Shown: positions 15,734 through 22,963 of the stretch, piece by piece | How positions within the stretch are numbered: the first letter of the stretch is position 1 | Layout: the number at the start of each line of letters is the position of its first letter | Source: an uncultured Oscillospiraceae bacterium | Lineage (GTDB): Bacteria > Bacillota > Clostridia > Oscillospirales > Oscillospiraceae | Length of the DNA stretch: 42,035 nucleotides | Reading direction: 5' to 3' | NCBI GenBank assembly: GCA_910585815.1 | Contig: CAJUFJ010000030.1 | Span: 1-42,035 of the forward strand | Translations under genes and position numbers: made by a program | The notes under the pieces: model-generated | What the model saw: only the letters and a program-made list of their open reading frames with translations | What the model was told of the DNA's origin: nothing | The model's database searches: none

Positions 15734-15876
15734 CAGATGAAGAACGGAAGGACGCTAAAATGGCTACCATCTATGAGCTGCGTCTAATCTTCACCAGCGG
15801 AGAGAAGAAAAACTACACTGTAGATGAAATTGCGGAGCTACTGGATAAAATCGCCGCCGCAAAGGATCAGGAATGA
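15730..15876 (+). CDS. Small partner of Arc-like protein, 48 aa, apparent AUA start
   Basis: AGGAGG lies 9 bases before an ATA that overlaps the Arc-like stop codon (ATAA). The equivalent gene in cassette C starts with ATG in the same overlap (ATGA) and both continue T-D. If ATA is not used, an ATG at 15760 gives a 38-aa product beginning MATIYELRLIFTSG. The protein is helical at its C-terminus (DEIAELLDKIAAAK). Function unknown; co-translation suggests a partner of the repressor. Confidence 0.5.
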   Translation: MTDEERKDAKMATIYELRLIFTSGEKKNYTVDEIAELLDKIAAAKDQE

Positions 15877-15883
15877 GTGCCAC

Positions 15884-15976
15884 CGGACCGGGGAGAAATC
15901 CCCGGTCTTTTTGCTGTCTCGATATTGAGTTGTCAAGGTTCAAATCTCGGAGCAGGGCAGCTATTTGCCGCCGTCC
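15884..15976 (+). repeat. Left-end repeat of cassette B with copied chaperone 3' end
   Basis: About 90 bp nearly identical to 16857-16949: hairpin, CTGTCTCGATATTGAG (15914-15929), boxA-like complement TTGTCAAGGTT, and a duplicate of the last codons of the tail-chaperone extension (CTATTTGCCGCCGTC). One mismatch in the last ~64 bp. The chaperone gene itself is not here, so this is a scar. Confidence 0.85.
15886..15912 (+). terminator. Terminator of cassette B plus-strand pair
   Basis: GACCGGGGA, GAAA loop, TCCCCGGTC, then TTTTT. Confidence 0.85.
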
Positions 15977-16019
15977 GTCTCCTTATACAAAAAATTCCTG
16001 CGTCTCAATATCGAGACAG
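15977..16019 (-). repeat. Right-end repeat of cassette A (copied tape-measure leader)
   Basis: Copy of the tape-measure leader plus CTCAATATCGAGACAG (16004-16019), matching 13741-13784. It abuts the copied chaperone 3' end without any gene between. Confidence 0.85.
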
Positions 16020-16043
16020 TAGTGATGATTGGTATTTTGCTGT

Positions 16044-16823
16044 TCAACTTGCCGTTTCCCGGTCCATGACGGCCTGAATGCCTCGGGCGGTCATAATTTC
16101 GTGGATCATCAGCCGGCCCTTCTGGGTCCATTCGGTGTGAAGCACAGTATCGGGCCTTCCATCACTTCGGGTAATCTGAATGGTTTTTGACTTGGTATAT
16201 CCTTTGCCCATGTGCTTCTGGTAAAGAATCCACTGGCCGTTGACAGACCGCTGGATGCCTTCCTCATGGAGAATCCTGTTCAGCTTTCGGGCGGTTAGGT
16301 CGTAGTCGGCGGCAATCTGCGTCGTGGTCAGTGACTTGGGGCTGGAAAGGATGACGTCCACATACTGCTTGATGGGCTGAAAGTCAGCGATAACCTGACG
16401 CTGGACCTCGTTCTCTGTAGCAAGAGCAAGACGCTTTTCCTCTACATCGGCCAGGGCCCGGAGGGCGGAGGGATAGTCCTTCGGAAGCACGTACTCCATC
16501 TTTTCCCGCATTTTCTCAAATGCGCTGACATAGGCAGCGGTAAACAGGACCCCCTTCTCCCCGGTCATTTTGTTCGCCACCATGTCGCATCCCTTTTTGG
16601 TCAGGAGGTAGCAGGGGAGCGTGCGCCTGGTGCTGTCTTTGTAGGTGCTCGAGATGAAAAAGCCACTGGGCTCAATTTTGAGCTCAGTAGAATTCCGCAT
16701 GGTTTCGATATATCCATCAATATCCCGTAGCAAATTCTTGTGTTGCTTCTCCACCAGTTTGGCAACCTCCCGGCTGTCCACTACGTCCACTTGGTTAAAG
16801 TTGAAAACTTGCAATTCTGTCAT
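16044..16823 (-). CDS. Rha-type antirepressor with KilAC (ANT) domain, cassette A, 259 aa
   Basis: Start at 16823 follows AAAGGAG. Residues about 12-115 match Phage_pRha (VVDSREVAKLVEKQHKNLLRD, SGFFISSTYKDSTRRTLPCYLL, LTKKGCDMVANKMTGEKG). A helical link leads to a C-terminal ANT/KilAC domain at about 165-245 (TTQIAADYDLTARKLNRILHEEG, GRPDTVLHTEWTQKGRLMIHEIM). Proteins of this plan are antirepressors or Rha regulators. It is unrelated in domain content to the BRO copies in B, C and D, yet is framed by the same repeats as cassette B. Confidence 0.85.
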   Translation of the reverse strand: MTELQVFNFNQVDVVDSREVAKLVEKQHKNLLRDIDGYIETMRNSTELKIEPSGFFISSTYKDSTRRTLPCYLLTKKGCDMVANKMTGEKGVLFTAAYVSAFEKMREKMEYVLPKDYPSALRALADVEEKRLALATENEVQRQVIADFQPIKQYVDVILSSPKSLTTTQIAADYDLTARKLNRILHEEGIQRSVNGQWILYQKHMGKGYTKSKTIQITRSDGRPDTVLHTEWTQKGRLMIHEIMTARGIQAVMDRETAS

Positions 16824-16856
16824 ACAAAAGGGCTCCTTTCAAATTTTAATAGGAGA

Positions 16857-16949
16857 GACGGCGGGGAGAAATCCCCGGCTTTTTTGCTGTCTCGATATTG
16901 AGTTGTCAAGGTTCAAATCTCGGAGCAGGGCGGCTATTTGCCGCCGTCC
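16857..16949 (+). repeat. Left-end repeat of cassette A overlapping the true chaperone 3' end
   Basis: Contains CTGTCTCGATATTGAG (16887-16902), TTGTCAAGGTT and the genuine stop region of the frameshifted chaperone (16934). Direct repeat of 15884-15976. Confidence 0.85.
16859..16886 (+). terminator. Plus-oriented terminator in cassette A without a plus-strand gene
   Basis: CGGGGA, GAAA, TCCCCG, then TTTTTT, homologous to the terminator at 15886. No plus-strand gene precedes it, so cassette A may have lost an Arc-like pair. Confidence 0.6.
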
Positions 16950-17472
16950 CGCTCAAGCTTTAGCCCACGCCGCCCGGTCTCCAACTCCACCATATCCAGC
17001 ACCAGCCCCACAGGGAGCAGCAGGGCCTCCTTTACCGACAGACCCAGGAACTGGGAAGCGGCGTTCAGGTACTGGCTGCGGGTAAGCCGCCGCCCGTTTT
17101 TTTTTCCAGCTCCAGCAGTCCCTTGTCCACCTCGCGGGACTGTTCCGCCTCCCGGCCAAAGCCGGAGGCAATAGCGGAATAGAGGGCCGCCCGGGCTCTG
17201 GACACGTCCAGGGGAGACAACAGGGTCATGAACAGGTCAACGGAGGGAACAGTCTGCCGATCATGGCCCATATGACGGCGCAGCAGCTCTCCCTGGGTGG
17301 CCAGCTCCTCCAGATACCAGCAGATCGCCTCAAAGGCGCTCCGGCTGTTGCCCTTGATGTGGTCCAGAACGGAGCCCTTGTCCCCAAACTGGTCATAGAT
17401 GTCAAAGAGGGCCGCGCCGTTGAGCAGCAGCTGATACTCCTGACCGTCCAGCGCAAAGGGGATCGGCCTCAT
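16934..17472 (-). CDS. Tail assembly chaperone gpGT-like product made by -1 frameshift, 179 aa
   Basis: The short chaperone frame runs through a slippery A9-C at 17097-17105 (minus strand GGAAAAAAAAACGGG). A -1 shift there opens a frame to TAG at 16934 reading NGRRLTRSQYLNAASQFLGL, VKEALLLPVGLVLDMVELET and GRRGLKLERDGGK, a coherent coding extension. Siphoviruses make G and GT chaperones in fixed ratio this way to solubilise the tape measure before tail polymerisation. Total length fits. The cassette-A repeat begins over the last codons. Confidence 0.85.
17065..17472 (-). CDS. Tail assembly chaperone, unshifted (gpG-like) form, 135 aa
   Basis: Starts MRPIPFALDGQEYQLLLNGA, typical of phage tail chaperones. 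The ATGA overlap with the tail-tube gene fixes the start. Ends 10 codons after the slippery run (TGGGLPAAST). Helical segment ALFDIYDQFGDKGS follows the N-terminal beta part. Most ribosomes are expected to make this form. Confidence 0.85.
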   Translation of the reverse strand: MRPIPFALDGQEYQLLLNGAALFDIYDQFGDKGSVLDHIKGNSRSAFEAICWYLEELATQGELLRRHMGHDRQTVPSVDLFMTLLSPLDVSRARAALYSAIASGFGREAEQSREVDKGLLELEKKTGGGLPAAST

Positions 17473-18089
17473 GTGGTCTCTCCTTCAGCCAAGGGCTCCT
17501 TGCCGATATCAGAGCTGGTCCCGTCGAACATGCCGTCTACCCAGGCCTGTGCCGCCTCCTCGGTGTCAAAATCCTCAGAATAGCACCTCCATTTCCCGAT
17601 CTTGCAGGTGGCCGCAGTAAATTGCAGCTTCCCCGTCGCCAAAGAAATGTTATCGCCGTTGGTGTTGTACTCATTCCCCTGAAGCATAGCCTTCAGCTTG
17701 GGATAAAAGATACCCCTGCACACATCCCTGCCGTCATCCAGGAGCATATTCACATAAAACCCCATGCCGCCGTAGGGGGGCTTGTCGTTGGCGCCAAACC
17801 ACATATTTTTGTGGCTGCCCGTCTCGATCTCCGAGCCGGAGACGGCAGACATGGAATCCCTGGGGATTTCTGTCACCTCAACGGAAATTACGGCCTCCTT
17901 AAACTTGACCACGTGGACCTTCAGGACATTGTCTCCATAGCCCTTGGCCTCGTTGAATGTGGGGTTTTCGCTCACCTTATTCAGAGCTCCCAGGCTCACT
18001 GGCGTGTCGTAAGAGGGCAGCTTGCCATCCAACTCCGGGTTTTCTTTGGCAAAGGGGGCCCATCTGATGTACTTTGCACCGTAATCCAT
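17469..18089 (-). CDS. Major tail tube protein, phi13 family, 206 aa
   Basis: Forms the stacked rings of the tail tube. The pattern GAKYIRWAPF ... GALNKVSENPTFNEAKGYGDN and HVVKFKEAVISVEVTEIP is that of phi13-type major tail proteins. Length is typical. AGGAGG precedes the ATG at 18089. Located between the HK97 gp10-like gene and the chaperone, as expected. Confidence 0.9.
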   Translation of the reverse strand: MDYGAKYIRWAPFAKENPELDGKLPSYDTPVSLGALNKVSENPTFNEAKGYGDNVLKVHVVKFKEAVISVEVTEIPRDSMSAVSGSEIETGSHKNMWFGANDKPPYGGMGFYVNMLLDDGRDVCRGIFYPKLKAMLQGNEYNTNGDNISLATGKLQFTAATCKIGKWRCYSEDFDTEEAAQAWVDGMFDGTSSDIGKEPLAEGETT

Positions 18090-18101
18090 AAAATTTCCTC
18101 C

Positions 18102-18518
18102 TTACAAATTTTTTGATTTTAAAAACGCATCATAGATTTTCTCCGCCTCGGCTGCGGCAGGGCCGGCGGCAACAGCGTTGGCCATAGCGATAAAGGGCCG
18201 GGCGGGCTGGTCCCGCTTGCCGTACTCGTTGATAAAGGCAACGGCGGCGTTGCGTTCTCCTCTGCTGTTTACACCCCGGGGAGTAACATACATCACCCGC
18301 TCCCCATTCTTGTTCCGCTTCATTTTGCCCCGGCGAATGGAGTGCAGGGTATCCCCCGTGCGGTAGACGCCCATGGTCATCCCCTGGGCAATTTGCGCCT
18401 CCTCCACTACCTGGGCCTCGGCGTCCAGCATGGCAGCGGCCACATCATCGGGAATGGCCGCCACATCTTCCAGTGACAGCATCAGGTCATCCAGCCCGTC
18501 TACACTCAAGCTTGCCAT
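18102..18518 (-). CDS. HK97 gp10-like head-tail connection protein, 138 aa
   Basis: Central motif SRGERNAAVAFINEYGKRDQ then ARPFIAMA is characteristic of HK97 gp10-like proteins of the neck or tail completion complex. The start ATG at 18518 overlaps the previous stop (TGATG). The N-terminus is helical. Confidence 0.8.
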   Translation of the reverse strand: MASLSVDGLDDLMLSLEDVAAIPDDVAAAMLDAEAQVVEEAQIAQGMTMGVYRTGDTLHSIRRGKMKRNKNGERVMYVTPRGVNSRGERNAAVAFINEYGKRDQPARPFIAMANAVAAGPAAAEAEKIYDAFLKSKNL

Positions 18519-18847
18519 CACATATCACCGTCCACCGCTTCAAACTCATACACATAGTGCTGTCCGTTCCCATCGGTGGCGTCGGTGATAATGGGGGCGG
18601 TAAAACCCCGGACGGACATCAACGCCCGGCGCAGGGCCTTTTTCTTGGGGTGGGGCCGCTGCTTCAGGGGCAGGAACCAGTGCAGCTGTACCAGGTACCG
18701 CACCACATGGGGCCGGTTATCTCCGAACCCGGCGGGAATCTCGCTGTAGTTGAAGGTGCAGTACTCCTCCGCCTCCCCGGTGTAGATACCGGGCACGCAC
18801 ACCGGAACCAGTGGCTCAACCGCTGTCACGATCTTGCTGTCCAGCAT
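18518..18847 (-). CDS. Neck/tail-terminator-like protein, 109 aa
   Basis: No decisive motif, but it has the size and place of a tail terminator or minor neck protein between the head-tail adaptor and tail genes. Contains a beta-rich core (YCTFNYSEIPAGFG, VVRYLVQLHWFLPL). GGAGG lies before the ATG at 18847, overlapping the upstream gene. Confidence 0.6.
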   Translation of the reverse strand: MLDSKIVTAVEPLVPVCVPGIYTGEAEEYCTFNYSEIPAGFGDNRPHVVRYLVQLHWFLPLKQRPHPKKKALRRALMSVRGFTAPIITDATDGNGQHYVYEFEAVDGDM

Positions 18848-19190
18848 TGGTGCCTCCCTTCACGCTCAGCCACTTGCACCACAGCTCCATATACTCCCCG
18901 CTGTCGCCGTAGGTGTTGAGGTAGATGATCTCATAATCCAGCCCCTTGTACCGGACAAACATCTTCCGGTCAATCTTCTTCCGGGTGTACCGGATCAGAA
19001 AGCGGACCCTGGCCTCTCCCACATCGGCGTTGGCCTTTACCAGCTCAGTCCCGCTGGTCTGGGAGAACTTGGCCCAGCAGCTATGCACCAGAGTGGGCTC
19101 TGCTCCCTCCGGGAGGTATCCATCATCGTCCAGCTCCGGTTTACGGCAAATGGAAATCTTCTTGTTCAGCTCCCCTGCGTTGACATACAT
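18816..19190 (-). CDS. Phage head-tail adaptor (stopper-like), 124 aa
   Basis: Matches the head-closure family: NAGELNKKISICRKPE at the start, WAKFSQTSGTEL in the middle, VRFLIRYTRKKIDRKMFVRYKGLDYEI near the end. It would plug or join the portal-connector to the tail. AGGAGG precedes ATG. Confidence 0.8.
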   Translation of the reverse strand: MYVNAGELNKKISICRKPELDDDGYLPEGAEPTLVHSCWAKFSQTSGTELVKANADVGEARVRFLIRYTRKKIDRKMFVRYKGLDYEIIYLNTYGDSGEYMELWCKWLSVKGGTNAGQQDRDSG

Positions 19191-19198
19191 AGGGCCTC

Positions 19199-19537
19199 CT
19201 ATCCCCCGGTGTCCATGTTGGACACCGGGGCTGTCAGCTTCAGCTGGTTTATCCTCCTCCGAAAGGAGGGATTATCCACGGCGGACTTTTCTGCCACGGT
19301 GATCCCCCTTCGGTCCCAGGCGTCCAGCACCAGGGCGGAGAGACACAGGTCATACTGTCCCCGGCGGGGTGTCCCAGCTTCGGGCTCATCGATCCCCGCC
19401 TGTTCCATATAGCTCACCGCTGCCTGGACCATTCCATCAAAGACGGGCTCCTCCTCGGGACTCAGCTCGTCGATCCGGCAGTAGGCCAGCAGCGCCGCCC
19501 GCCGGGCGGCGTCTGCTTTAGTTCTCCGGGCCGCCAT
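19199..19537 (-). CDS. Head-tail connector, gp6-like, 112 aa
   Basis: All-helical protein of the DNA-packaging gp6-like family: AALLAYCRIDELSPEEEPV, MVQAAVSYMEQAGI, LCLSALVLDAWDRRG. It would form the ring under the portal. Start overlaps the capsid stop (TGATG). Confidence 0.8.
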   Translation of the reverse strand: MAARRTKADAARRAALLAYCRIDELSPEEEPVFDGMVQAAVSYMEQAGIDEPEAGTPRRGQYDLCLSALVLDAWDRRGITVAEKSAVDNPSFRRRINQLKLTAPVSNMDTGG

Positions 19538-20766
19538 CAGCCAGCGGCGGCGGGGCCAATCAGCGCCTTAAAAGCGGCGTTCTTGTCCATGGCCACAGCG
19601 GTCATGCGGCACAGGCCCCGCAGCTCCCAGGTATCGGTGGCCCAGGCGTCACCGCCCACATCAGTGGCAGCCACCTCAATGCCCTGCCGGACAAACAGGG
19701 TGCCCACAGCCTGGAACTTGCCGACGTAGATGGGGGCCTTCTCCTCCTCGTCAGGGATCAGGTCGTTATCCCCATAGACCACCCGACGGCCGCCCAGCCG
19801 GTAAACCTGGGGGTCGGCCGGATTGGGCACCAGCAGGGAGCGGCCATTTTTGTCCTCCCAGCCGTCCATCTCGGCGTAGCCGTTTTGGTTGGTCAGCAAC
19901 ACCGCCCCGGCGCTGTAGGCGGTGTTCAGCTGAGAAATCAGGGCTCTGCGCAGCGCCTTGGCCTCGCCGCCCGCCGGCAGGGTCACAGACTTCTCCAGTC
20001 CTTTCAGCAGCGCCAGCAGCTGGGTGTTTTTGGTCAGGATGTACTTGGGGGCGAACCACCCAGCCAGGAATCGGAGCAGGCCCGCCGTATTGTCCTGGAG
20101 CAGCTCGCTGCTCACCGGCAGCCGGTCGCCGTACTTCTCCACAGTGTAGGTCACCTTATCAAACTTGGGCTGGTCGTCTCTGGCAATGGTCTGGGCCTCC
20201 AGAATCTTGGGCAGAGCCTTACGCTTGCCCTGCTCAATGGCCCGCCAGCCGGACAGGGTGCGCACCGTCTCCACGGAAAAGAACTGGCTCAGGTCCAGAT
20301 ACTCCTTCTCATACTCGTGGATCATGTTGTCAAAGTCCTGGGGCACCAGGAACCCGCCGTCAGAGCCCTCCGGGGTGCCGCCACTTTCGGTCAGCGCCTT
20401 GGTCAAGGGGGCGTAGGCCTCCACGCCCCAGGCCTGCTTGACCTTTACCCCGTTACGTAGGGCCTTGGTAAAGGCCTCGGCATACTCGCTGGACTTGCGG
20501 ATGTCGTCGATGACCTTGCCCTTGGCCTCCTCGGCCTTCCGGGCCTCATGGTCCTGATACAAGCCCTTCAGCTTGTCATCCTGGTCGCTGAACCGGCCCT
20601 CCTGGGCAAGCTGGGCCTCGGCGGCGTCGATCTCCTGGTTCATCTTCTCCACCTCGCCCATCAGGGCTTTGTGGGCCTCAAAGTCCTTCTTGGCAAGCAG
20701 GTCCTTGCCCTCCTTCAGCTTGTCGGCCCGTTTTGCCTTCAGCTCCAGCCACTCCTGATACGTCAT
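19537..20766 (-). CDS. Major capsid protein, HK97 fold, 409 aa
   Basis: Residues about 1-90 are a charged coiled coil like the HK97 delta (scaffold) domain (LKAKRADKLKEGKDLLAKKD). The rest fits HK97-type capsids: GGTPEGSDGGFLVPQDF, TYTVEKYGDRLPVSSELLQD and the C-terminal VGTLFVRQGIEVAATDV. It is preceded by a protease gene, so the delta domain is probably cleaved during maturation. ATGA overlap with that gene; GGAGG precedes the ATG. Confidence 0.9.
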   Translation of the reverse strand: MTYQEWLELKAKRADKLKEGKDLLAKKDFEAHKALMGEVEKMNQEIDAAEAQLAQEGRFSDQDDKLKGLYQDHEARKAEEAKGKVIDDIRKSSEYAEAFTKALRNGVKVKQAWGVEAYAPLTKALTESGGTPEGSDGGFLVPQDFDNMIHEYEKEYLDLSQFFSVETVRTLSGWRAIEQGKRKALPKILEAQTIARDDQPKFDKVTYTVEKYGDRLPVSSELLQDNTAGLLRFLAGWFAPKYILTKNTQLLALLKGLEKSVTLPAGGEAKALRRALISQLNTAYSAGAVLLTNQNGYAEMDGWEDKNGRSLLVPNPADPQVYRLGGRRVVYGDNDLIPDEEEKAPIYVGKFQAVGTLFVRQGIEVAATDVGGDAWATDTWELRGLCRMTAVAMDKNAAFKALIGPAAAG

Positions 20767-21467
20767 GTCTCAATACCTCCATATCGTTTTTCTTCCTGCT
20801 CCTGCATGGCCTGGGCCAGCAAAAGCGATTCATCATCACCGGCCTCCGCCGGGTTGGGCACATCTTCCTCCTGGCCGCCGTACCGCTTGCTCTTGACCAC
20901 TCCGGCCTCGGGCTGGGACGGAACGGCCACCAGGGATGCTTCATAGGCGTCCTTGGCGCCATCCAGGTCCATCACGCACAGTCGGCCATCGTACTCCCGG
21001 CCGGGAATGTGCCGGCAGCAGGTCTTGGACTGGTCAGTTCCGCAGATGCTGCAAATAGCCCGCTCCATCCGACATCCGACACTGCACTCCCGCAGAATCC
21101 CGGTCTCGATGGCGGTGATCGTGCCGGCGGTCTGCTCTGTCCGGGGCATGTAACATCGCAGGATCAGCCGCTTTACCTCACCTTCAGCCGCCACATGGGT
21201 GGCATAGACCCGAGCGGTCTGGCTCCCGGCGCACCACACATGGTCCATCAGAACGCTTTTGCCCACAAAGAGGGTCGCCAGCCCCTCCAGAGCGTCGTCG
21301 GTAAACCGCTCATAGTCCCGGTCTACCTGGTTGTCACAGGCTGCCAGCTTGAATGTAAATATCTCCTCTTTGGTCAGTGGGCGCAGGGCCTGCTTATTGA
21401 CAAGGGCAAGTTCGCCGTCTGTCAGCTCCGCCGACTTGGCCACGGCAGACTTCAAAATCTCATTCAT
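20763..21467 (-). CDS. Prohead protease-like protein, 234 aa
   Basis: Probable capsid maturation protease of the S78-like group: an early Asp/His region (ACDNQVDRDYERF, SVLMDH) and a serine in GILRECSVGC, then AYEASLVAVPSQPEAGVVKS, the usual signature near the C-terminus. A Cys-rich insert (CSICGTDQSKTCC) at about 140 is noteworthy. Start ATG at 21467 follows AAAGGAG and slightly overlaps the portal gene. Confidence 0.8.
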   Translation of the reverse strand: MNEILKSAVAKSAELTDGELALVNKQALRPLTKEEIFTFKLAACDNQVDRDYERFTDDALEGLATLFVGKSVLMDHVWCAGSQTARVYATHVAAEGEVKRLILRCYMPRTEQTAGTITAIETGILRECSVGCRMERAICSICGTDQSKTCCRHIPGREYDGRLCVMDLDGAKDAYEASLVAVPSQPEAGVVKSKRYGGQEEDVPNPAEAGDDESLLLAQAMQEQEEKRYGGIET

Positions 21468-22779
21468 TGTTTGGATTCTCCTTTTCCGCAATGCCTTTCA
21501 TGGCCCGCATTACGCTCAGTTCCACAAAGCGTTCCAGAGGCCCGTAGTTCCAGCTGGCATACCGGCTGTCACCGCCAGGGACCTTGCACAGGTCCTCCAG
21601 CGCCCTGATATCATCCACGCTGTAAGCCCCAGTCTCCCGCAGCGCCTTATACCAGGCCGCCTGAGCTGCGGTGTCGCCCCGCAGGAACACCTTCAGCTCC
21701 CGCTTGATCCGCAGGGGCCGGGCTCGCTCACCTGGCAGGAGCAGCTTGTAGCTGTCCTCCTGGCCCCACTGGGTCTCGTAGCCCAGCAGGGTATAGTTGA
21801 CGTATTCAATGCCATTCTGCTCGTTGCTCTGATAGCTCTGCTTCCCGGCGTAGGCCAGATGGAGGGGGACCCCAAAGAACCGGCACACATCCGCCACCCG
21901 GACCTCACTGCTCTCCACAAACTGAGCGTCGGTGTTGCTCATAGAGATGGGCTGGTATTTCAGGCCGTGGTCCAGTACCGCCAGCCGGAAAGCGTTTCCT
22001 GATCCTCGGTGTACTGCTTCCCACGACGCCCGGACCTCCGCCTTGGGGTCCCGGTGAATAACGGTGCCGTCCGGCTGTATCTGGTCAAAATCTCCAAGGT
22101 CTGCCTCCGTAGTCAGCACCCCGCAGGGCTGGCCGCCGCTCATCCAGGTGGCGTTCTCATACTGCTGGGCCGCCCGGGCTGTGGACAGTGTCATAGAGGC
22201 CCGCTTCAGCACGCTGACCCCCTCAATGCCGTCCTCGCTGTAGGCCTTGTAGTGGAGAATGTCCTCCGGCCGCAGCATGGTGGTCTCCCCAGTGACAGGA
22301 TGGGAGAAGAAATACCACAGGCGGCCGTCCAGGTCCACCCGGATGGTCACATAGTCAGGGGGCAAAGGGATCAGCTCCCTGGGGACCCCGCTGGCCGAGT
22401 CCCGGAAGATCCAGGCGTAGGCGTTGCCCCGGAGCAGCTGGTTGCACATCATCAGCTTCTGGTAATCGAAGCTGGTCATGGCCTCGTTAGCCCGGCCCCA
22501 CAGCACACGCCCCAGCCGGTGCTCCGTCAGCCGCTCCTTGGTGCGCTCGTCCATGATGTAGATGGGCAGCACCGCCATGGAGTTGGACAGTACCTCCACG
22601 CAGCGGTTGACCGTGCTGATCTTCATAGCCCGGTCCCGGCTCATGGCGATGGATTCCTCTCCACTCAGCCAGCCCTCCGGGTTGTCCAGGGTCAGCACCC
22701 GCATACCGCCGCCCAGAGACTTCCGGACGGGGCTGGCCCGGCTCTGACCGGCCTTGACCAATCCTGTGCGCAGGCTCAT
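21460..22779 (-). CDS. Portal protein, HK97 family, 439 aa
   Basis: Matches HK97-type Phage_portal: STVNRCVEVLSNSMAVLPIY, LRGNAYAWIFRDSASGVP, EDILHYKAYSEDGIEGVSVL, RVADVCRFFGVPLHLAY. Twelve copies would form the DNA channel. Start overlaps the 57-aa membrane gene as ATGA. Length is normal. Confidence 0.9.
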   Translation of the reverse strand: MSLRTGLVKAGQSRASPVRKSLGGGMRVLTLDNPEGWLSGEESIAMSRDRAMKISTVNRCVEVLSNSMAVLPIYIMDERTKERLTEHRLGRVLWGRANEAMTSFDYQKLMMCNQLLRGNAYAWIFRDSASGVPRELIPLPPDYVTIRVDLDGRLWYFFSHPVTGETTMLRPEDILHYKAYSEDGIEGVSVLKRASMTLSTARAAQQYENATWMSGGQPCGVLTTEADLGDFDQIQPDGTVIHRDPKAEVRASWEAVHRGSGNAFRLAVLDHGLKYQPISMSNTDAQFVESSEVRVADVCRFFGVPLHLAYAGKQSYQSNEQNGIEYVNYTLLGYETQWGQEDSYKLLLPGERARPLRIKRELKVFLRGDTAAQAAWYKALRETGAYSVDDIRALEDLCKVPGGDSRYASWNYGPLERFVELSVMRAMKGIAEKENPNNE

Positions 22780-22949
22780 TTCTCATCCCCCCACATGGAG
22801 AGTACCGCGCCGGCGATAGCCAGAGCGCCGCCGGTAATCATGCCGGCCGGCAGATAGATCATCCCCGCTCCCACCGCCACAGCTGCGGCGCCGGCCAGCA
22901 GCACCAGCTCTCCCAGGTGCCCCATAAGACCATGAACCATTTTCTTCAT
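22776..22949 (-). CDS. Small two-helix membrane protein, 57 aa
   Basis: ATG at 22949 follows GAGGAGG. Two hydrophobic helices: LVLLAGAAAVAVGAGMIYL and ITGGALAIAGAVLSMW. It sits between TerL and portal and is coupled to the portal by ATGA. No family recognised; small membrane genes at this place occur in related phages, role unknown. Confidence 0.65.
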   Translation of the reverse strand: MKKMVHGLMGHLGELVLLAGAAAVAVGAGMIYLPAGMITGGALAIAGAVLSMWGDEK

Positions 22950-22963
22950 ATTGATTGCCTCCT

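Noticed and set aside
13741..16949. Cassette inverted repeats as transposon ends
   Set aside because: No transposase inside A or B, and the 16-bp repeats form part of terminators and copied phage gene edges. Homologous exchange explains the scar better, though mobility cannot be excluded.
16953..17171. Minus ORF overlapping the tail chaperone, offered as the second chaperone gene
   Set aside because: It is in the +1 frame and its protein is Pro/Gly/Arg-rich nonsense. The -1 frame from the slippery run gives the coherent extension to 16934.
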